NCBI RefSeq assembly: GCF_014201375.1
Contig: NZ_JACHDZ010000001.1
Location: forward strand, 723,206-787,205
Source of the DNA: Tunturiibacter empetritectus
GTDB lineage: Bacteria > Acidobacteriota > Terriglobia > Terriglobales > Acidobacteriaceae
Length of the DNA stretch: 64,000 nt
Reading direction: 5' to 3'
The number at the start of each line of letters is the position of its first letter. The first letter of the stretch is position 1. Under the pieces are notes generated by a model. The model searched no databases. It was not told the origin of the DNA and saw only the letters and a program-made list of their open reading frames with translations. Below, one piece after another: positions 10,495-20,518 of the stretch. Both the position numbers and the translations under genes were made by a program.

Positions 10495-13176
10495 ATGTTC
10501 GCAACTTGTTTCTCGCCGCGAGGTTATGTTTTTCGGATTGCCGTCCTTCTAACTTTGGTTGTTTGGAACCGGCCAAGCGGCGCCCAAGGGTTCGAACGCA
10601 TCGCGAACGGCGTTCTGGTTCACTCGATACCGGCAGCGGTCCGCATCGAGGTATGCTCCGAGCGTGCGATTCATGTGGTGGTTGGAGAGACTCATAACAA
10701 GCCCGCTCTTGTGCCGGCCGTGATACGGCCATGCACCGGGGCGGCATTTTCGATCTCGTCGGCTAAGGGCTCGGTGCAAATTCGTACCTCTGCACTACAG
10801 GTCGCAATTGAAGAAAAGACGGGATCGGTTCGTTTTCTGTCAGCGGATGGGGCGAGCATCTTAAACGAGGCGCCGGACAACGGCCGTGTGCTGCCCAGCC
10901 AAGGACAGGAAGGAGCGTCGCAAGGAGTTGAGCAGCATTTTGCGCTCTCTCCCGGCGAGGCGCTCTATGGTCTGGGGCAGCATCAGGAGGGGTTCTTCAA
11001 CCTGCGCGACATTCCCATACGCCTCTTGCAGGCGAATACGAACATCGCGGTGCCGTTTTTAGTCTCGACGAAAGGCTATGGTCTGCTGTGGAACAACGCG
11101 TCGCTGACGGATTTCAACCCCACGACCAAGCCGATCCAATTGAACGCGACAGGCAAAGGGACGTTTCAATCGGGTCCGGAAGGCATGTATGGATTCCTCC
11201 TGAGCGGCAACCTGCAGAATAGGCTTCGTCTTTCGATCGACGATACGAGAGTGATCGACCTCGATAACATGTGGGTCCCGAGTGCAGCCAGCGGGAAGAC
11301 TAGACTGGCTGCCAACAGGAGTTACCGGATTCAGGCCGAGACGGGAGGCGAAACCGCGCTGTCGGCTCGTATGCCTTCGGATGGCATGAGTTTCCGCTCC
11401 GACTCAGGCCAGGTCGTCGACTATTACTTCATTTATGGACCACAGCCGAGCCGAGTTGTTGCCGAGTATCGAGAGTTGACCGGAGTGGCGCCTCTTCTTC
11501 CCCGGTGGGCTTACGGATTCTGGCAGTGCCGCGAGCGTTACTCGAGTCAGCAGCAGATTCTCGACACTGCGGCCGAATTTCGCAAACGGAAGATTCCCGT
11601 GGATGTCTTCGTGCAGGACTGGCAGTACTGGGGTAAATACGGCTGGAACGCTATGCGGTTCGATGAGAGCGCCTATCCCGATCCCGCGGGAATGATGTCG
11701 GAGCTTCATCGGCAGGACCTTCACCTGATCATCTCGGTCTGGGCCAAATTCGGCGCGGAGACTGAGGTCAACCGCGAGATGGAGCGCGCCCACCTGCTAC
11801 TGACCAGCAATGCCAGCACTTCGGAACCGGGGGAGGCGAAGGAGCGCGAAAACTGGGCAGACCTCTTTAACCCTGCTGCGCAAAAAGAATTTTGGTCACA
11901 GATTGATCACAGACTGTTCCGGCTCGGGCTGGACGGTTGGTGGCTGGACGCTTCGGAACCGGAAGGGGATCCCCTCAAAAACGACGTGACCTACCTTGGA
12001 CAGGGCAAGACGGTACGCAACGCCTATCCGCTCTTCGAAACTTCCGCCGTGTACGACGGTCAACGGGCCGCAACGGAAAATAAACGTGTCGTGATTCTTA
12101 CCCGGTCCGCGTACACAGGCCAGCAACGAAACGCCTCGATCTCCTGGTCCGGGGACATCTCGGCCAATTGGGAGACACTGAGGCGGCAGATTCCCGCCGG
12201 CCTTAGCTTCGGCGCGAGCGGATTCCCCTACTGGACAACCGATATTGGCGGGTTCTTCCGTCCGGCGGATCAGTATACGTCGGCTGCCTACCATGAGCTG
12301 CTGATCCGCTGGTTTGAGTATGGCACCTTCTGCCCCATTTTCCGGATTCACGGATACCGCTCTGAAACCGAGATGTGGAAGTACGGTCCGGAGGTAGAGC
12401 ACATCTTGACGGAGTACGATCAGCTTCGCTACCGCCTTCTGCCCTACATCTACTCCTCTGCCTGGGGAGTCACGCATCGAGGCGAGATTCTGATGAAGGC
12501 GCTGCCTTTTGTCTTTCCCAACGATCTCTCCGTAAGAGACATTGGCGATCAGTTTCTCTTTGGCGATGCGTTGCTGGTTAATCCCGTCACACAACCGGAC
12601 GCAAGAAAGCGGAGCGTGGTATTGCCGACAGGGGAGAACTGGGTGGACTTCTGGACAGGCGAAAGGTACAGCGGGGGACAAACCATTGCTGTAAATGCCC
12701 CCTTAGATCGGATGCCAATCATGGTCAAGGAGGGAAGTATTGTGCCAATGGGCCCGGTTGTGCAATCGACTGCGGAGACAGCCGACTCTCTGCAGGTTCG
12801 CGTTTACTCCGGCAAGGACGCCGATTTTGAACTATATGAAGATAGTGGCGACGGATACGCATACGAGCACGGCGCTCACTCGACGGTTCATATGCACTGG
12901 AACGATCGCCTCCACGAGCTGACGATCGCCGACAGGGTAGGAAAGTTTCCGGAGATGCGCGCCAATCGCTCTATCCAGATTGTCCTGGTTGGTTCAGGAC
13001 GCGGCGTGGGTCTCAGCGTCGATTCCCAAACCGGCCGCATCGTCACCTACAATGGCCGCAAAATCACTGTCCACATACTGCCTTACGATAATCAAGAGGC
13101 ATCTGAGCGCGTCTTTCCAGTTCTGAGTGCCGACCCACAGCGTCTCGAGAACGAACCCGGGCGGGATTGGCGTTAA
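10495..13176 (+). CDS. Secreted GH31 glycosidase, alpha-xylosidase-like
   Basis: An 893-residue glycoside hydrolase family 31 enzyme. The nucleophile motif is WWLDASEP (Asp485) and the acid/base motif WSGD (Asp554). Residues about 220-295 form a small beta-rich insert (EGMYGFLL ... RLSIDDTRVIDL) that resembles the PA14 insert of xyloglucan alpha-xylosidases such as Xyl31A. A signal peptide (about 1-30, ending SGAQ) indicates export. The frame extends 24 codons upstream, but ATG at 10495 has AGGAG eight bases before it and leads straight into the signal peptide. It would release alpha-xylose, or less likely alpha-glucose, from oligosaccharides. It sits 141 bases after the TPR gene and is probably in the same unit. 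Confidence 0.88.
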   Translation: MFATCFSPRGYVFRIAVLLTLVVWNRPSGAQGFERIANGVLVHSIPAAVRIEVCSERAIHVVVGETHNKPALVPAVIRPCTGAAFSISSAKGSVQIRTSALQVAIEEKTGSVRFLSADGASILNEAPDNGRVLPSQGQEGASQGVEQHFALSPGEALYGLGQHQEGFFNLRDIPIRLLQANTNIAVPFLVSTKGYGLLWNNASLTDFNPTTKPIQLNATGKGTFQSGPEGMYGFLLSGNLQNRLRLSIDDTRVIDLDNMWVPSAASGKTRLAANRSYRIQAETGGETALSARMPSDGMSFRSDSGQVVDYYFIYGPQPSRVVAEYRELTGVAPLLPRWAYGFWQCRERYSSQQQILDTAAEFRKRKIPVDVFVQDWQYWGKYGWNAMRFDESAYPDPAGMMSELHRQDLHLIISVWAKFGAETEVNREMERAHLLLTSNASTSEPGEAKERENWADLFNPAAQKEFWSQIDHRLFRLGLDGWWLDASEPEGDPLKNDVTYLGQGKTVRNAYPLFETSAVYDGQRAATENKRVVILTRSAYTGQQRNASISWSGDISANWETLRRQIPAGLSFGASGFPYWTTDIGGFFRPADQYTSAAYHELLIRWFEYGTFCPIFRIHGYRSETEMWKYGPEVEHILTEYDQLRYRLLPYIYSSAWGVTHRGEILMKALPFVFPNDLSVRDIGDQFLFGDALLVNPVTQPDARKRSVVLPTGENWVDFWTGERYSGGQTIAVNAPLDRMPIMVKEGSIVPMGPVVQSTAETADSLQVRVYSGKDADFELYEDSGDGYAYEHGAHSTVHMHWNDRLHELTIADRVGKFPEMRANRSIQIVLVGSGRGVGLSVDSQTGRIVTYNGRKITVHILPYDNQEASERVFPVLSADPQRLENEPGRDWR

Positions 13177-13659
13177 AATCTTTGTATTCTCCAAAATCAA
13201 TAACCACCATCGCGGACCCGCCTGCCTCCTTGCTCCTCTATGGTGTTTGCCACGGGCTGCCCACATTTGAAAGGAACTGGTTCTGACATCCGAACGATGT
13301 TCCAGCGTTCATCAACTGTCATGCAGTCGCACAACGCCACTTCCGACTTAGAGAAAGCGTTTCTCAAAAATGGCCGCACGAGAGATCAGACCAGCCCAGG
13401 TTCGCTAAAATGTATGGAAGAGGCCCGGTCCATCTGCGAGACGCAATCGAGACCACTGTCTCTGCGCACTACAGGCAAAGAATTTAGTCTCGCCTTCGAA
13501 AAGCCAGGCCGCCCGAAAAGGCCGGCGTCGGCGGTCGATCCGCCTCTGGCCACCATTTAGAATCAATTATTTACAGACGAATACCGCAGTAATTCTCCTT
13601 TTGCCACTTTTGGCCCTTCTTTGTAAGCGGTTGAAAATGCTGAATCAACAAACACAAAC
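13177..13659. other. Convergent intergenic region, no gene seen
   Basis: Between the GH31 and MMPL genes, which point toward each other. I see no credible coding frame, no stem with a U-tract and no tRNA. The bases near 13530-13556 look slightly like a tRNA T-arm followed by ACCA, but no matching 5' acceptor strand exists. Confidence 0.4.
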
Positions 13660-15876
13660 TCAAATCTTTGATTTATCGAGACCGCCTGGCCACCAATTCC
13701 AGTCGCCCGCAAGACGAAGCAGGGCCGGTCCGATGATGATGCGAACAACGGTAGCGTCAATCAAAACAGCAACGGCCAGAGTGAACCCGATCATCTTTAC
13801 GACCAGGAAGCCTCCAAAGGTGAATGCCGCAAAGACGACGATCATGATTGCGGCTGCGCTTGTAATCAGGCCCGCGGTTCGCGCCATGCCCTCCGGGATC
13901 GCCTCCAATTCGTTCAGGCCACTCCGTCTGGCTTCGAGAACACGCGCGACGAGAAACACCTCGTAATCCATACTCAGACCAAAGACAATGGCAAAGGTGA
14001 CGATCGGCACGAGTGGGAAAATGCTTCCCGTTCCTCCGGGCACACCGAGGAACCTGCTGCCATAGCCGTCCTGAAAGACGAGGACGAGTGCCCCGAAGGA
14101 AGCAGCGACCGAAAAGAGATTAAGCGCAATGGCTTTTATCGCGACAAAGATCGATCGGAATCCACAGAGAAGTGCAAGGAACGTACCGACGACGACCAGA
14201 CCCATGACAGATGGGAAGTGATCTCGGATGATTGTCTCGTAATCCGCGTTGAGAGCCGGGATGCCTCCCACAAGCAGCGTTGCTCCAGAGACACCGGTCA
14301 GAGCAGGGGCGCCGGTCTTTCTAAGCTCACGCACCCAGTCAACCTGATCGCGTAGCGACACGGAGCCCGTGGGCAGGATTTCAACCAGCGCGGCACGTCC
14401 GTCGCTGCTCAGAAGCGTTCGGCGCGTCTCCCGCGAGAGCCCTGGCAGGGATGACCGGTTGCCTTCCGCAATGGTTGTAATCGAAATCACACGGTCACTG
14501 CGAGGATCGCTCGCAAGGCGTTTGGTGAGACCATCCAATGCATTCCAACCCGCGTCGGTCTGTGCGATGGAATCGTTTGGAAGCTCGACGATGAGGCGTA
14601 ACGACTCAACAATCGCGCCCCGGTCCATATGTTCCAGCGTGTGGAGTGCATGCACTGATTCCGCGGACTGCGGAAGCCAGTCTCCCTGGGGAACGCTGGT
14701 ATCCAGATGCCGGACCTGCAGCGCAAGCATCAACAGGGGAGTGCCTGCCAGCACGAGCGCAATCCAGGGATGAGCAACGATGACCTTTCCCCATCGCCGC
14801 CAGCGAACGCCTGTATACAGGGTGCGATGCGCATCGAGTTTTGGCGCGAAGGGCAAGCGCCCCATATCGATCCGCCGACCGAGGAGCGCCAGCACCGCTG
14901 GAACAAGCGTGTTGGTAAGCAGCACGCTCAACCCTGCAACGAGAAACCCGGCGATACCGATGGAACGGATTTCGCTGATCGGCACCGTCAGGAGCGCGAG
15001 AAATCCGATGCAGACGGTGGACGCCGAGATGAGTAGCGTACGTCCTGCCTGGCGTGCCGCGATGAGCGACGCCTCCGGTCCGCTGAGTCCAGTGGAGATG
15101 GCCTCTCGAAACCGGCTGACCATGAGCAGACCGTAGTCGATGCCGAGGCCCAGCCCCAGCATGGTCGCCAGATTCTGGACCAGGATCGACAGGTGCCATC
15201 GGTGGGCGAGAAATCCCGTGATTGCGAGGGTGGCTGCAATGGCAAGCTGTCCAACCGCCAGGGGAATCAGAGCCGCCATAAGGCTTCCGAATGCCACCAA
15301 CAGCAGTCCCAGTGTTGCCGGGATGATCAGGCTCTCGCTGCGACGTACATCGTTGGCGCTCGCCATCCGAATGTCGAAATTCAGCGGGATTTCGCCGGTG
15401 AGCTCGAGCTTTACCGCTGGGTAACGAGACTTGAGCTGCCCCTCAAGCGAAATCGCCAGCGTGTGAAGTCCTGGAACGAGAGACTCTACCGGGACGTCGG
15501 TTGAAGCCAGGCCAACGAGAATGTATGTTCCGCCGTTGCGGCCCAGAAAGACGGAATCGCGCAGGTCGAGATAGGAGACAACGCCGGAGACACCGTTCTG
15601 GGCCTTCAATGCGGCGACGATCATGCCTAACGCCTCCGCCCCTTCATCGGAATCCGCAGCAGGCAGCCCGAGAGCGACCAGGACGACGCGGTCCACGAAG
15701 GGCGACCGGAAGCGATCCGCGAGTTCGTTCCGAACAGTTTCTGCCTGGCTGCCTTCCACGCGAGTCGCGGTCTCGAGCAAGCGTTCCGCGTGGAAGGAAA
15801 AGGGCAGTAGTGCAAGAGCCGCTGCGAGGACGATCCCAGCCACCAGAAACCGGAGAAAACGCATAGCACTCATCAT
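13660..15876 (-). CDS. MMPL-family RND lipid exporter
   Basis: A 738-residue inner-membrane protein with two similar halves: a first transmembrane segment, a periplasmic domain, then a block of about five to six helices, repeated. The two halves carry GLGIDYGLL and GLSMDYEVFL, the charged transmembrane motifs of the MMPL/HpnN group of RND transporters that use the proton gradient to move lipids. The start could be the first, second or fifth residue (all Met); none has a strong ribosome site. Its neighbours encode acyl activation, desaturation and oxidation, so export of the product of that cluster is the likely role. The substrate is inferred from context. Confidence 0.88.
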   Translation of the reverse strand: MMSAMRFLRFLVAGIVLAAALALLPFSFHAERLLETATRVEGSQAETVRNELADRFRSPFVDRVVLVALGLPAADSDEGAEALGMIVAALKAQNGVSGVVSYLDLRDSVFLGRNGGTYILVGLASTDVPVESLVPGLHTLAISLEGQLKSRYPAVKLELTGEIPLNFDIRMASANDVRRSESLIIPATLGLLLVAFGSLMAALIPLAVGQLAIAATLAITGFLAHRWHLSILVQNLATMLGLGLGIDYGLLMVSRFREAISTGLSGPEASLIAARQAGRTLLISASTVCIGFLALLTVPISEIRSIGIAGFLVAGLSVLLTNTLVPAVLALLGRRIDMGRLPFAPKLDAHRTLYTGVRWRRWGKVIVAHPWIALVLAGTPLLMLALQVRHLDTSVPQGDWLPQSAESVHALHTLEHMDRGAIVESLRLIVELPNDSIAQTDAGWNALDGLTKRLASDPRSDRVISITTIAEGNRSSLPGLSRETRRTLLSSDGRAALVEILPTGSVSLRDQVDWVRELRKTGAPALTGVSGATLLVGGIPALNADYETIIRDHFPSVMGLVVVGTFLALLCGFRSIFVAIKAIALNLFSVAASFGALVLVFQDGYGSRFLGVPGGTGSIFPLVPIVTFAIVFGLSMDYEVFLVARVLEARRSGLNELEAIPEGMARTAGLITSAAAIMIVVFAAFTFGGFLVVKMIGFTLAVAVLIDATVVRIIIGPALLRLAGDWNWWPGGLDKSKI

Positions 15877-16041
15877 GTCATAGACGCTGATCGCCGCCGA
15901 TCAAGTGCACGTGCCGTGTGAGAAAAGGCGTGCGAGAGTCGAAGGTGCTTCGGACGAGCCCGTACCTCGGCATACTACAGCGGGTATACACTCGGGGAGG
16001 CCGCCAGGCATTGTGTCATACAAGCCACACGCTCTCCGTCA

Positions 16042-16836
16042 ATGGAGGAGGATCGCATTCGTACCTTTTTGCTTCTCGCACTCTTTGCCGCCATTCAGTC
16101 GCCGGGTGTGGATCCCCGCATCGGGTCATGGACACTGGTCTCCGCGCAGTCCAGCATGGACCCGGCCAACCGGCTCTCGATCACGTCCGTCCGCAACGGG
16201 ACGCACGTCGTCATGTCCGGCGAAACCCATCTTGATTTCACAGCGAACGCGAACGGACATCAGGCGCCTGCGCCCGGTAATCTTGGGTTCAATCAGATCG
16301 AGCTGCACCGGATTGACAGGCACCAAGTGGAAGTCAGGGAGATGAAGGATAGAGCTCTCGTCGCCACGGTTCGCGAGAAACTCTCGAAGGATGGGATGGA
16401 GTTGACGAGCACAATGTCGGCCGCCGGCCATACTCCTCAGATCACCGTGTGGGTGCGAACCGGCGGAACGAAGGATCCAAAGGATCCGTTTGCAGGCGAT
16501 TGGACACTGGATCTGAGCAAGACAAGGATGCGACAAGGCTCTCTCGTAAAGATCGAAGCGGATGACAGCGGCGGCGTGCGTTTTCTGGGTGACTACAGCT
16601 ACACTGCGCGCTTTGACGGCAAGCCTTACGACCTTAAGAATTCGCGCAACGACACTGTCTCACTTCAGCTTGTCGATCCGCACACGGTGGATTCGATCTC
16701 CAGGCGTGACAACCAGGTTACGCAAAAGGACCGCTGGCAGGTCTCCGCGGACGGGAAGCAGATGACGCTATCCAGTACGGCTACGCTGGAGACCGGCCAG
16801 CATGTTACCGAGAAGCTCTTGTTCAAGAAGCAGTGA
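16042..16836 (+). CDS. Secreted beta-rich protein of unknown function
   Basis: A 264-residue protein with a short hydrophobic N terminus (about 8-20) suggesting export. It appears to hold two related beta-rich modules, one beginning IGSWTLV (about residue 27) and one beginning FAGDWTLDLSKTR (about 150). Each opens with a G-x-W-T-L motif as in lipocalin-like or fatty-acid-binding folds. I do not recognise a named family. The gene ends inside the last 14 bases of the FAAL gene on the other strand, a convergent overlap. The GGAGGAG at its first codons is itself ribosome-site-like, so the true start is uncertain. A lipid-binding role with the MMPL exporter is a guess from the setting. Confidence 0.65.
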   Translation: MEEDRIRTFLLLALFAAIQSPGVDPRIGSWTLVSAQSSMDPANRLSITSVRNGTHVVMSGETHLDFTANANGHQAPAPGNLGFNQIELHRIDRHQVEVREMKDRALVATVREKLSKDGMELTSTMSAAGHTPQITVWVRTGGTKDPKDPFAGDWTLDLSKTRMRQGSLVKIEADDSGGVRFLGDYSYTARFDGKPYDLKNSRNDTVSLQLVDPHTVDSISRRDNQVTQKDRWQVSADGKQMTLSSTATLETGQHVTEKLLFKKQ

Positions 16837-19800
16837 CGGAGAGTGCATTGGAGTCAACGAGCGTATCACTCGTTGGCTCCTCGCCGTCTTCACGAACCAC
16901 GACAGAGATGATGCCTTTGCGGTTCATGAATTTCAGAATGCCCTTGACCGTATCTTCGAGCGACGGGTCCGGTCTGCCCCATGCGGAGGCATCCCGCGCC
17001 GCCTGGTACGTTGAACTGTCGTAGCGCTTGAACTCCATCGACGAGATGTTGTCGACGGAACCCACCAGGAAGTCGAGCAGCGGGAAGAGAAGATCCTCCT
17101 TGCGGCAACGGCGGATCAGCTCCGGGACGAACTCGGGCAGGGTGAAGGAGTCAAACTGCCGCCTCGTTGATTCCGTGATCAGACGAGTGATGTCGGTCAT
17201 GTTCGAGTAGTCATCCCGCACCACATGGAACGTCTGATTTGCCGTGCCCGGGCTAGTGGAGATCGCAACGATGTTATTCGCCACAATGTCCGCCGGGACG
17301 AAGCTGACCTGATTGAGCGTGTCGACGCCGATACCGTGGTTCACCATGAAGGCGACCAGGCGAACGGCGATATCGAAGTTATTCCCGCCGCCATCGACGG
17401 ACGGGCTCACGAGGGCCGGCCGGAAGAGGCGCACCGACAGTCCGCGGCGTTGCGCATCGAAGACGACCTGTTCCGCGACCCACTTTGTCTGGCTGTAGCC
17501 GAAGTCGAGCAGCTCCATGTTTGCGTTCGAGTCTGTCTCGTACAGGACGGCTTTGACCGCCCAGCCAAAGATGAACGTGGTCGAAATGTAGTTGAACTCC
17601 TTGGGACGACCTTCGAAGGCCAACCGCAGGATCTCATTCGTTCCGAGCACGTTCGCATCGCGCATCATGTCGTAATTGAACAGGTAGTTTACGGTGGCGC
17701 CGTTATGGAAGACCGTGTCGATTTCGGTAGCGAGGAAATCCCAGGTCTCCTGCATAAGTCCCAGACCTGGCTGCCCCAGATCGCCGCAAACAGGGACGAC
17801 TCGAGCTTCGAACATCTCGATCAGGTCCACAGGCACGGATCCCATGGAATACATCGCGCTTTTCAGGCGTTGTTTGCCCTGTGTTTCGTCGGAGGCGCGT
17901 ACGAGCACATAGATCGTCGCCTCCGTCTGCTCCAGCAGGCTCTTCATCAGGAATGGCCCGATGAAGCCGGTACCGCCAGTGAGCAGGATTTGACGTGGAG
18001 AGGGGGTCTTCGGCACGGGGAGAGGCGCTGTCGGATCGAAGAGCAGCTTCGTATCCTCCCGCATCATCTGCATCTCCAGTGCGTTCTGCTCTTCGCGGAA
18101 GGCCGCGAGGAACGTACGCAGATGAAGCAGCGCTTCTTCAGGAGCGCTCTCCAACTGCTCGGCAAGACCGAACAACTCGGCCACGCTGACCCGCTGTACC
18201 AGGCCGATGTCGACCTGACGCGCGAGCAACCCGGCGCCCTTATCTATCAGTAACTCCTTCAGTTCGTGCATGAACCCAACCAGATCCAGGGAATCGAGCC
18301 CGGCCTCCACGAGGTTGTATCTCTCCTGGCCTGTCAGGTTGTACCGCGCCTTCAGTTCGGCAAAGGGAGAGTTCATTTCGGCTGGGGACTCCGATGCATC
18401 CACGTCACTCTCGCGCGAAAAGTCGGACAGAACGGTGAACTCGCCTGCCATCCACATCTGCTTGGTCTTATGGCGCATTATCTTGCCCGAGCTGGTTCTG
18501 GGCACGGCACGCGGTGCGATGAGGGAGATAGCCGCCACTTCTACGTTCAGGTAGTTGCGGACGGCAGTCGCAATCTTCCGTGCGTCGGGGAGAACCTTTG
18601 GGTTCTTCACCTCAGCAACAATCGCCAAGGCCGGTTCGGTATCTTCATGGATCTGGAACGCAGCAACGCAGTTGTGGCGGATGAGGCTGGACGATTTCTC
18701 CACAACATTCTCAATGTCGTGCGGGTAATAGTTCTGTCCCCGGAGAATGATCATGTCCTTGATGCGGCCGCAGACGTAGAGTTCTCCTTCATGCATGAAC
18801 CCGAGGTCGCCGGTCCGCAGGTAGCCGTCGTCATACGGACTATCGTCCACAAGCCGCGCCCTGAACTGCTTCAACGTCAGTTCGGGATTATTCCAATATC
18901 CATGGCACTTACCGTTGCCTGCAAGCCATATCTCGCCAACGCGACCCGGTTCGAGTGCAAAGTGCCCTTCCGGATCGACAATTTTGAGATCGAGGCCTTC
19001 CAGCGGTACCCCACAACTGACAATCTGCTGTGCCTTGTCAATCTCAGATACCTCGGTGGTCATGCGAGCCTTGCCAAGCGTGAGCGCGCGCTTGTTCACG
19101 GAGACAATGTTCCGACCGTGGAGTGTGACGGCCAGCGTATTCTCCGCCAGACCATAGGCCACGTAGAAGCTTTCGGACTTGAGTCCGTACGATTGAAAGG
19201 CTTCCAGGAATCGCGTGTACGTATCCGGCTTCACGGGTTCCGCTGCGCACATGAGTACGAGCAGCGAACTCAGATCACAGGCCTCCAGGGTCTCCTTGGG
19301 GAGCCTACCGGTGCGGAGGCAGTAATCGTAGGCAAAGTTGGGCGCAGCGGTTGAGGTCGCGCGGTACCTTGAGATCGTCTCGAACCACAACACTGGCCGC
19401 TGGATAAAGTCTGTTGGCGCGAAGCCGTACGTTGTCCCGCCCCGCAGTGCGGGATACAGGTAGCACCCGATCAACCCCATATCGTGATATTGCGGCAGCC
19501 AGGAAACAACAATAGGCGCGACGTTCTCGATCACCAGCGGACATGTGTTCAGAATGTTTTCGTGCGAGACGACGACGCCCTTCGGTTCCATCGTCGAACC
19601 CGAAGTGTACTGCAGGAAGAGGATCTTCGAAGGAGCGATCGGCGGGAGGCAGGCTGTTGTCTCCACGAATTCTTCGGTCGCGATCCATGGCAGACCGGAG
19701 ATGTAATCGACGTCAACTCCGGACGTCGAGACGCCGCTTCTTGCGAGGTTCGTCTTAAGGGAGGCGTGATAGTCCCGACTCGTCAGAATACCGGCAGCCT

Positions 19801-20140
19801 GACAATCCCTTGCGATGTGGACCATCTTGTATAGCGCACTCTGGAAGCCCCGCGAACTGGGTGGGTACACCGGCACCGGGATCAATCCTGCTCGCACGCA
19901 GCCGAAAAATGCGCAGATCATCTCCAAGCCCGGAGGGTAAGCAAGCAACAGCCTGTCGCCAGCGGCGAAGCCGCCGCCACGAAGCAAATGTCCGGCGATA
20001 GCCTCTGCACGAAGAAGGAATGAAGCGTAAGTGTAGCTTTCGATCGGGTCGCCGTCCACGTCGAGGTACGAATACAGAAGCTTGTCCGGATGCTTATCTG
20101 CGAGTGTTTGTAGTTGTCCCAAAATCGACGGCCTGATCAA
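16823..20140 (-). CDS. Fatty acyl-AMP ligase / acyl carrier / thioester reductase fusion
   Basis: A 1105-residue multidomain enzyme. Residues 1-570 form an adenylation domain with YTSGSTMEPKG (178-188), SWLPQYHDMGLIG and the fatty-acyl-AMP-ligase-type GRIKDMIILRGQNYYP; the catalytic Lys follows in SSGK (Lys553). Residues about 590-665 are a carrier domain with GLDSL (Ser617 for phosphopantetheine). Residues about 715-1060 are a reductase with GGTGFIG (722-728), a Thr in STT (853-855) and YSQTK (Tyr882, Lys886). It should activate a free fatty acid, load it on its own carrier and release it as an aldehyde or alcohol. The start is TTG with a strong GGAGG eight bases upstream. It diverges from the desaturase and P450 genes. 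Confidence 0.9.
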   Translation of the reverse strand: MIRPSILGQLQTLADKHPDKLLYSYLDVDGDPIESYTYASFLLRAEAIAGHLLRGGGFAAGDRLLLAYPPGLEMICAFFGCVRAGLIPVPVYPPSSRGFQSALYKMVHIARDCQAAGILTSRDYHASLKTNLARSGVSTSGVDVDYISGLPWIATEEFVETTACLPPIAPSKILFLQYTSGSTMEPKGVVVSHENILNTCPLVIENVAPIVVSWLPQYHDMGLIGCYLYPALRGGTTYGFAPTDFIQRPVLWFETISRYRATSTAAPNFAYDYCLRTGRLPKETLEACDLSSLLVLMCAAEPVKPDTYTRFLEAFQSYGLKSESFYVAYGLAENTLAVTLHGRNIVSVNKRALTLGKARMTTEVSEIDKAQQIVSCGVPLEGLDLKIVDPEGHFALEPGRVGEIWLAGNGKCHGYWNNPELTLKQFRARLVDDSPYDDGYLRTGDLGFMHEGELYVCGRIKDMIILRGQNYYPHDIENVVEKSSSLIRHNCVAAFQIHEDTEPALAIVAEVKNPKVLPDARKIATAVRNYLNVEVAAISLIAPRAVPRTSSGKIMRHKTKQMWMAGEFTVLSDFSRESDVDASESPAEMNSPFAELKARYNLTGQERYNLVEAGLDSLDLVGFMHELKELLIDKGAGLLARQVDIGLVQRVSVAELFGLAEQLESAPEEALLHLRTFLAAFREEQNALEMQMMREDTKLLFDPTAPLPVPKTPSPRQILLTGGTGFIGPFLMKSLLEQTEATIYVLVRASDETQGKQRLKSAMYSMGSVPVDLIEMFEARVVPVCGDLGQPGLGLMQETWDFLATEIDTVFHNGATVNYLFNYDMMRDANVLGTNEILRLAFEGRPKEFNYISTTFIFGWAVKAVLYETDSNANMELLDFGYSQTKWVAEQVVFDAQRRGLSVRLFRPALVSPSVDGGGNNFDIAVRLVAFMVNHGIGVDTLNQVSFVPADIVANNIVAISTSPGTANQTFHVVRDDYSNMTDITRLITESTRRQFDSFTLPEFVPELIRRCRKEDLLFPLLDFLVGSVDNISSMEFKRYDSSTYQAARDASAWGRPDPSLEDTVKGILKFMNRKGIISVVVREDGEEPTSDTLVDSNALSVTAS

Positions 20141-20518
20141 TCAGCGATCCTCCAGGAGGTGTGTAACGGGATTCAAAAGCGAACGGACTTCCGAGGGAAA
20201 CGAGGTGAAACAAATTGAAGTGCTCAACAAGTAGACGGCAAAAGCTGGGACGAAGGTGACGATATGCGTTCGATTTCTTGATCATCCGCGCCATTTCCGC
20301 CGCACGTTGCAAAGGCTATTCCCCTTCCGGGCGGGGATATGGAAGATAGGCGGATTGCTAAGGAGGCGGTGTTTCCTCATTACCCTTGGTGGCTCTATGG
20401 TAGCAAAGCATTTGGCAATCCTATATTCAGACCTTCATGGATTGTGCGCAGTGTTCGTTTTACAATCATATGCGAGCCAGTGCCGAGCCCAATTACCCGA
20501 ATAGTGGAGGTGCCAGTA
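20141..20518. other. Divergent control region of the lipid cluster
   Basis: These 378 bases separate the divergent FAAL fusion and desaturase genes and should contain both promoters. The frame of the desaturase stays open through part of it but shows no desaturase-like sequence. I find no clear -35/-10 pair or strong palindrome. Confidence 0.4.

Noticed and set aside
13533..13556. T-arm-like bases followed by ACCA, suggesting a tRNA or tmRNA end
   Set aside because: No matching 5' acceptor strand or anticodon arm is found at tRNA or tmRNA distance.
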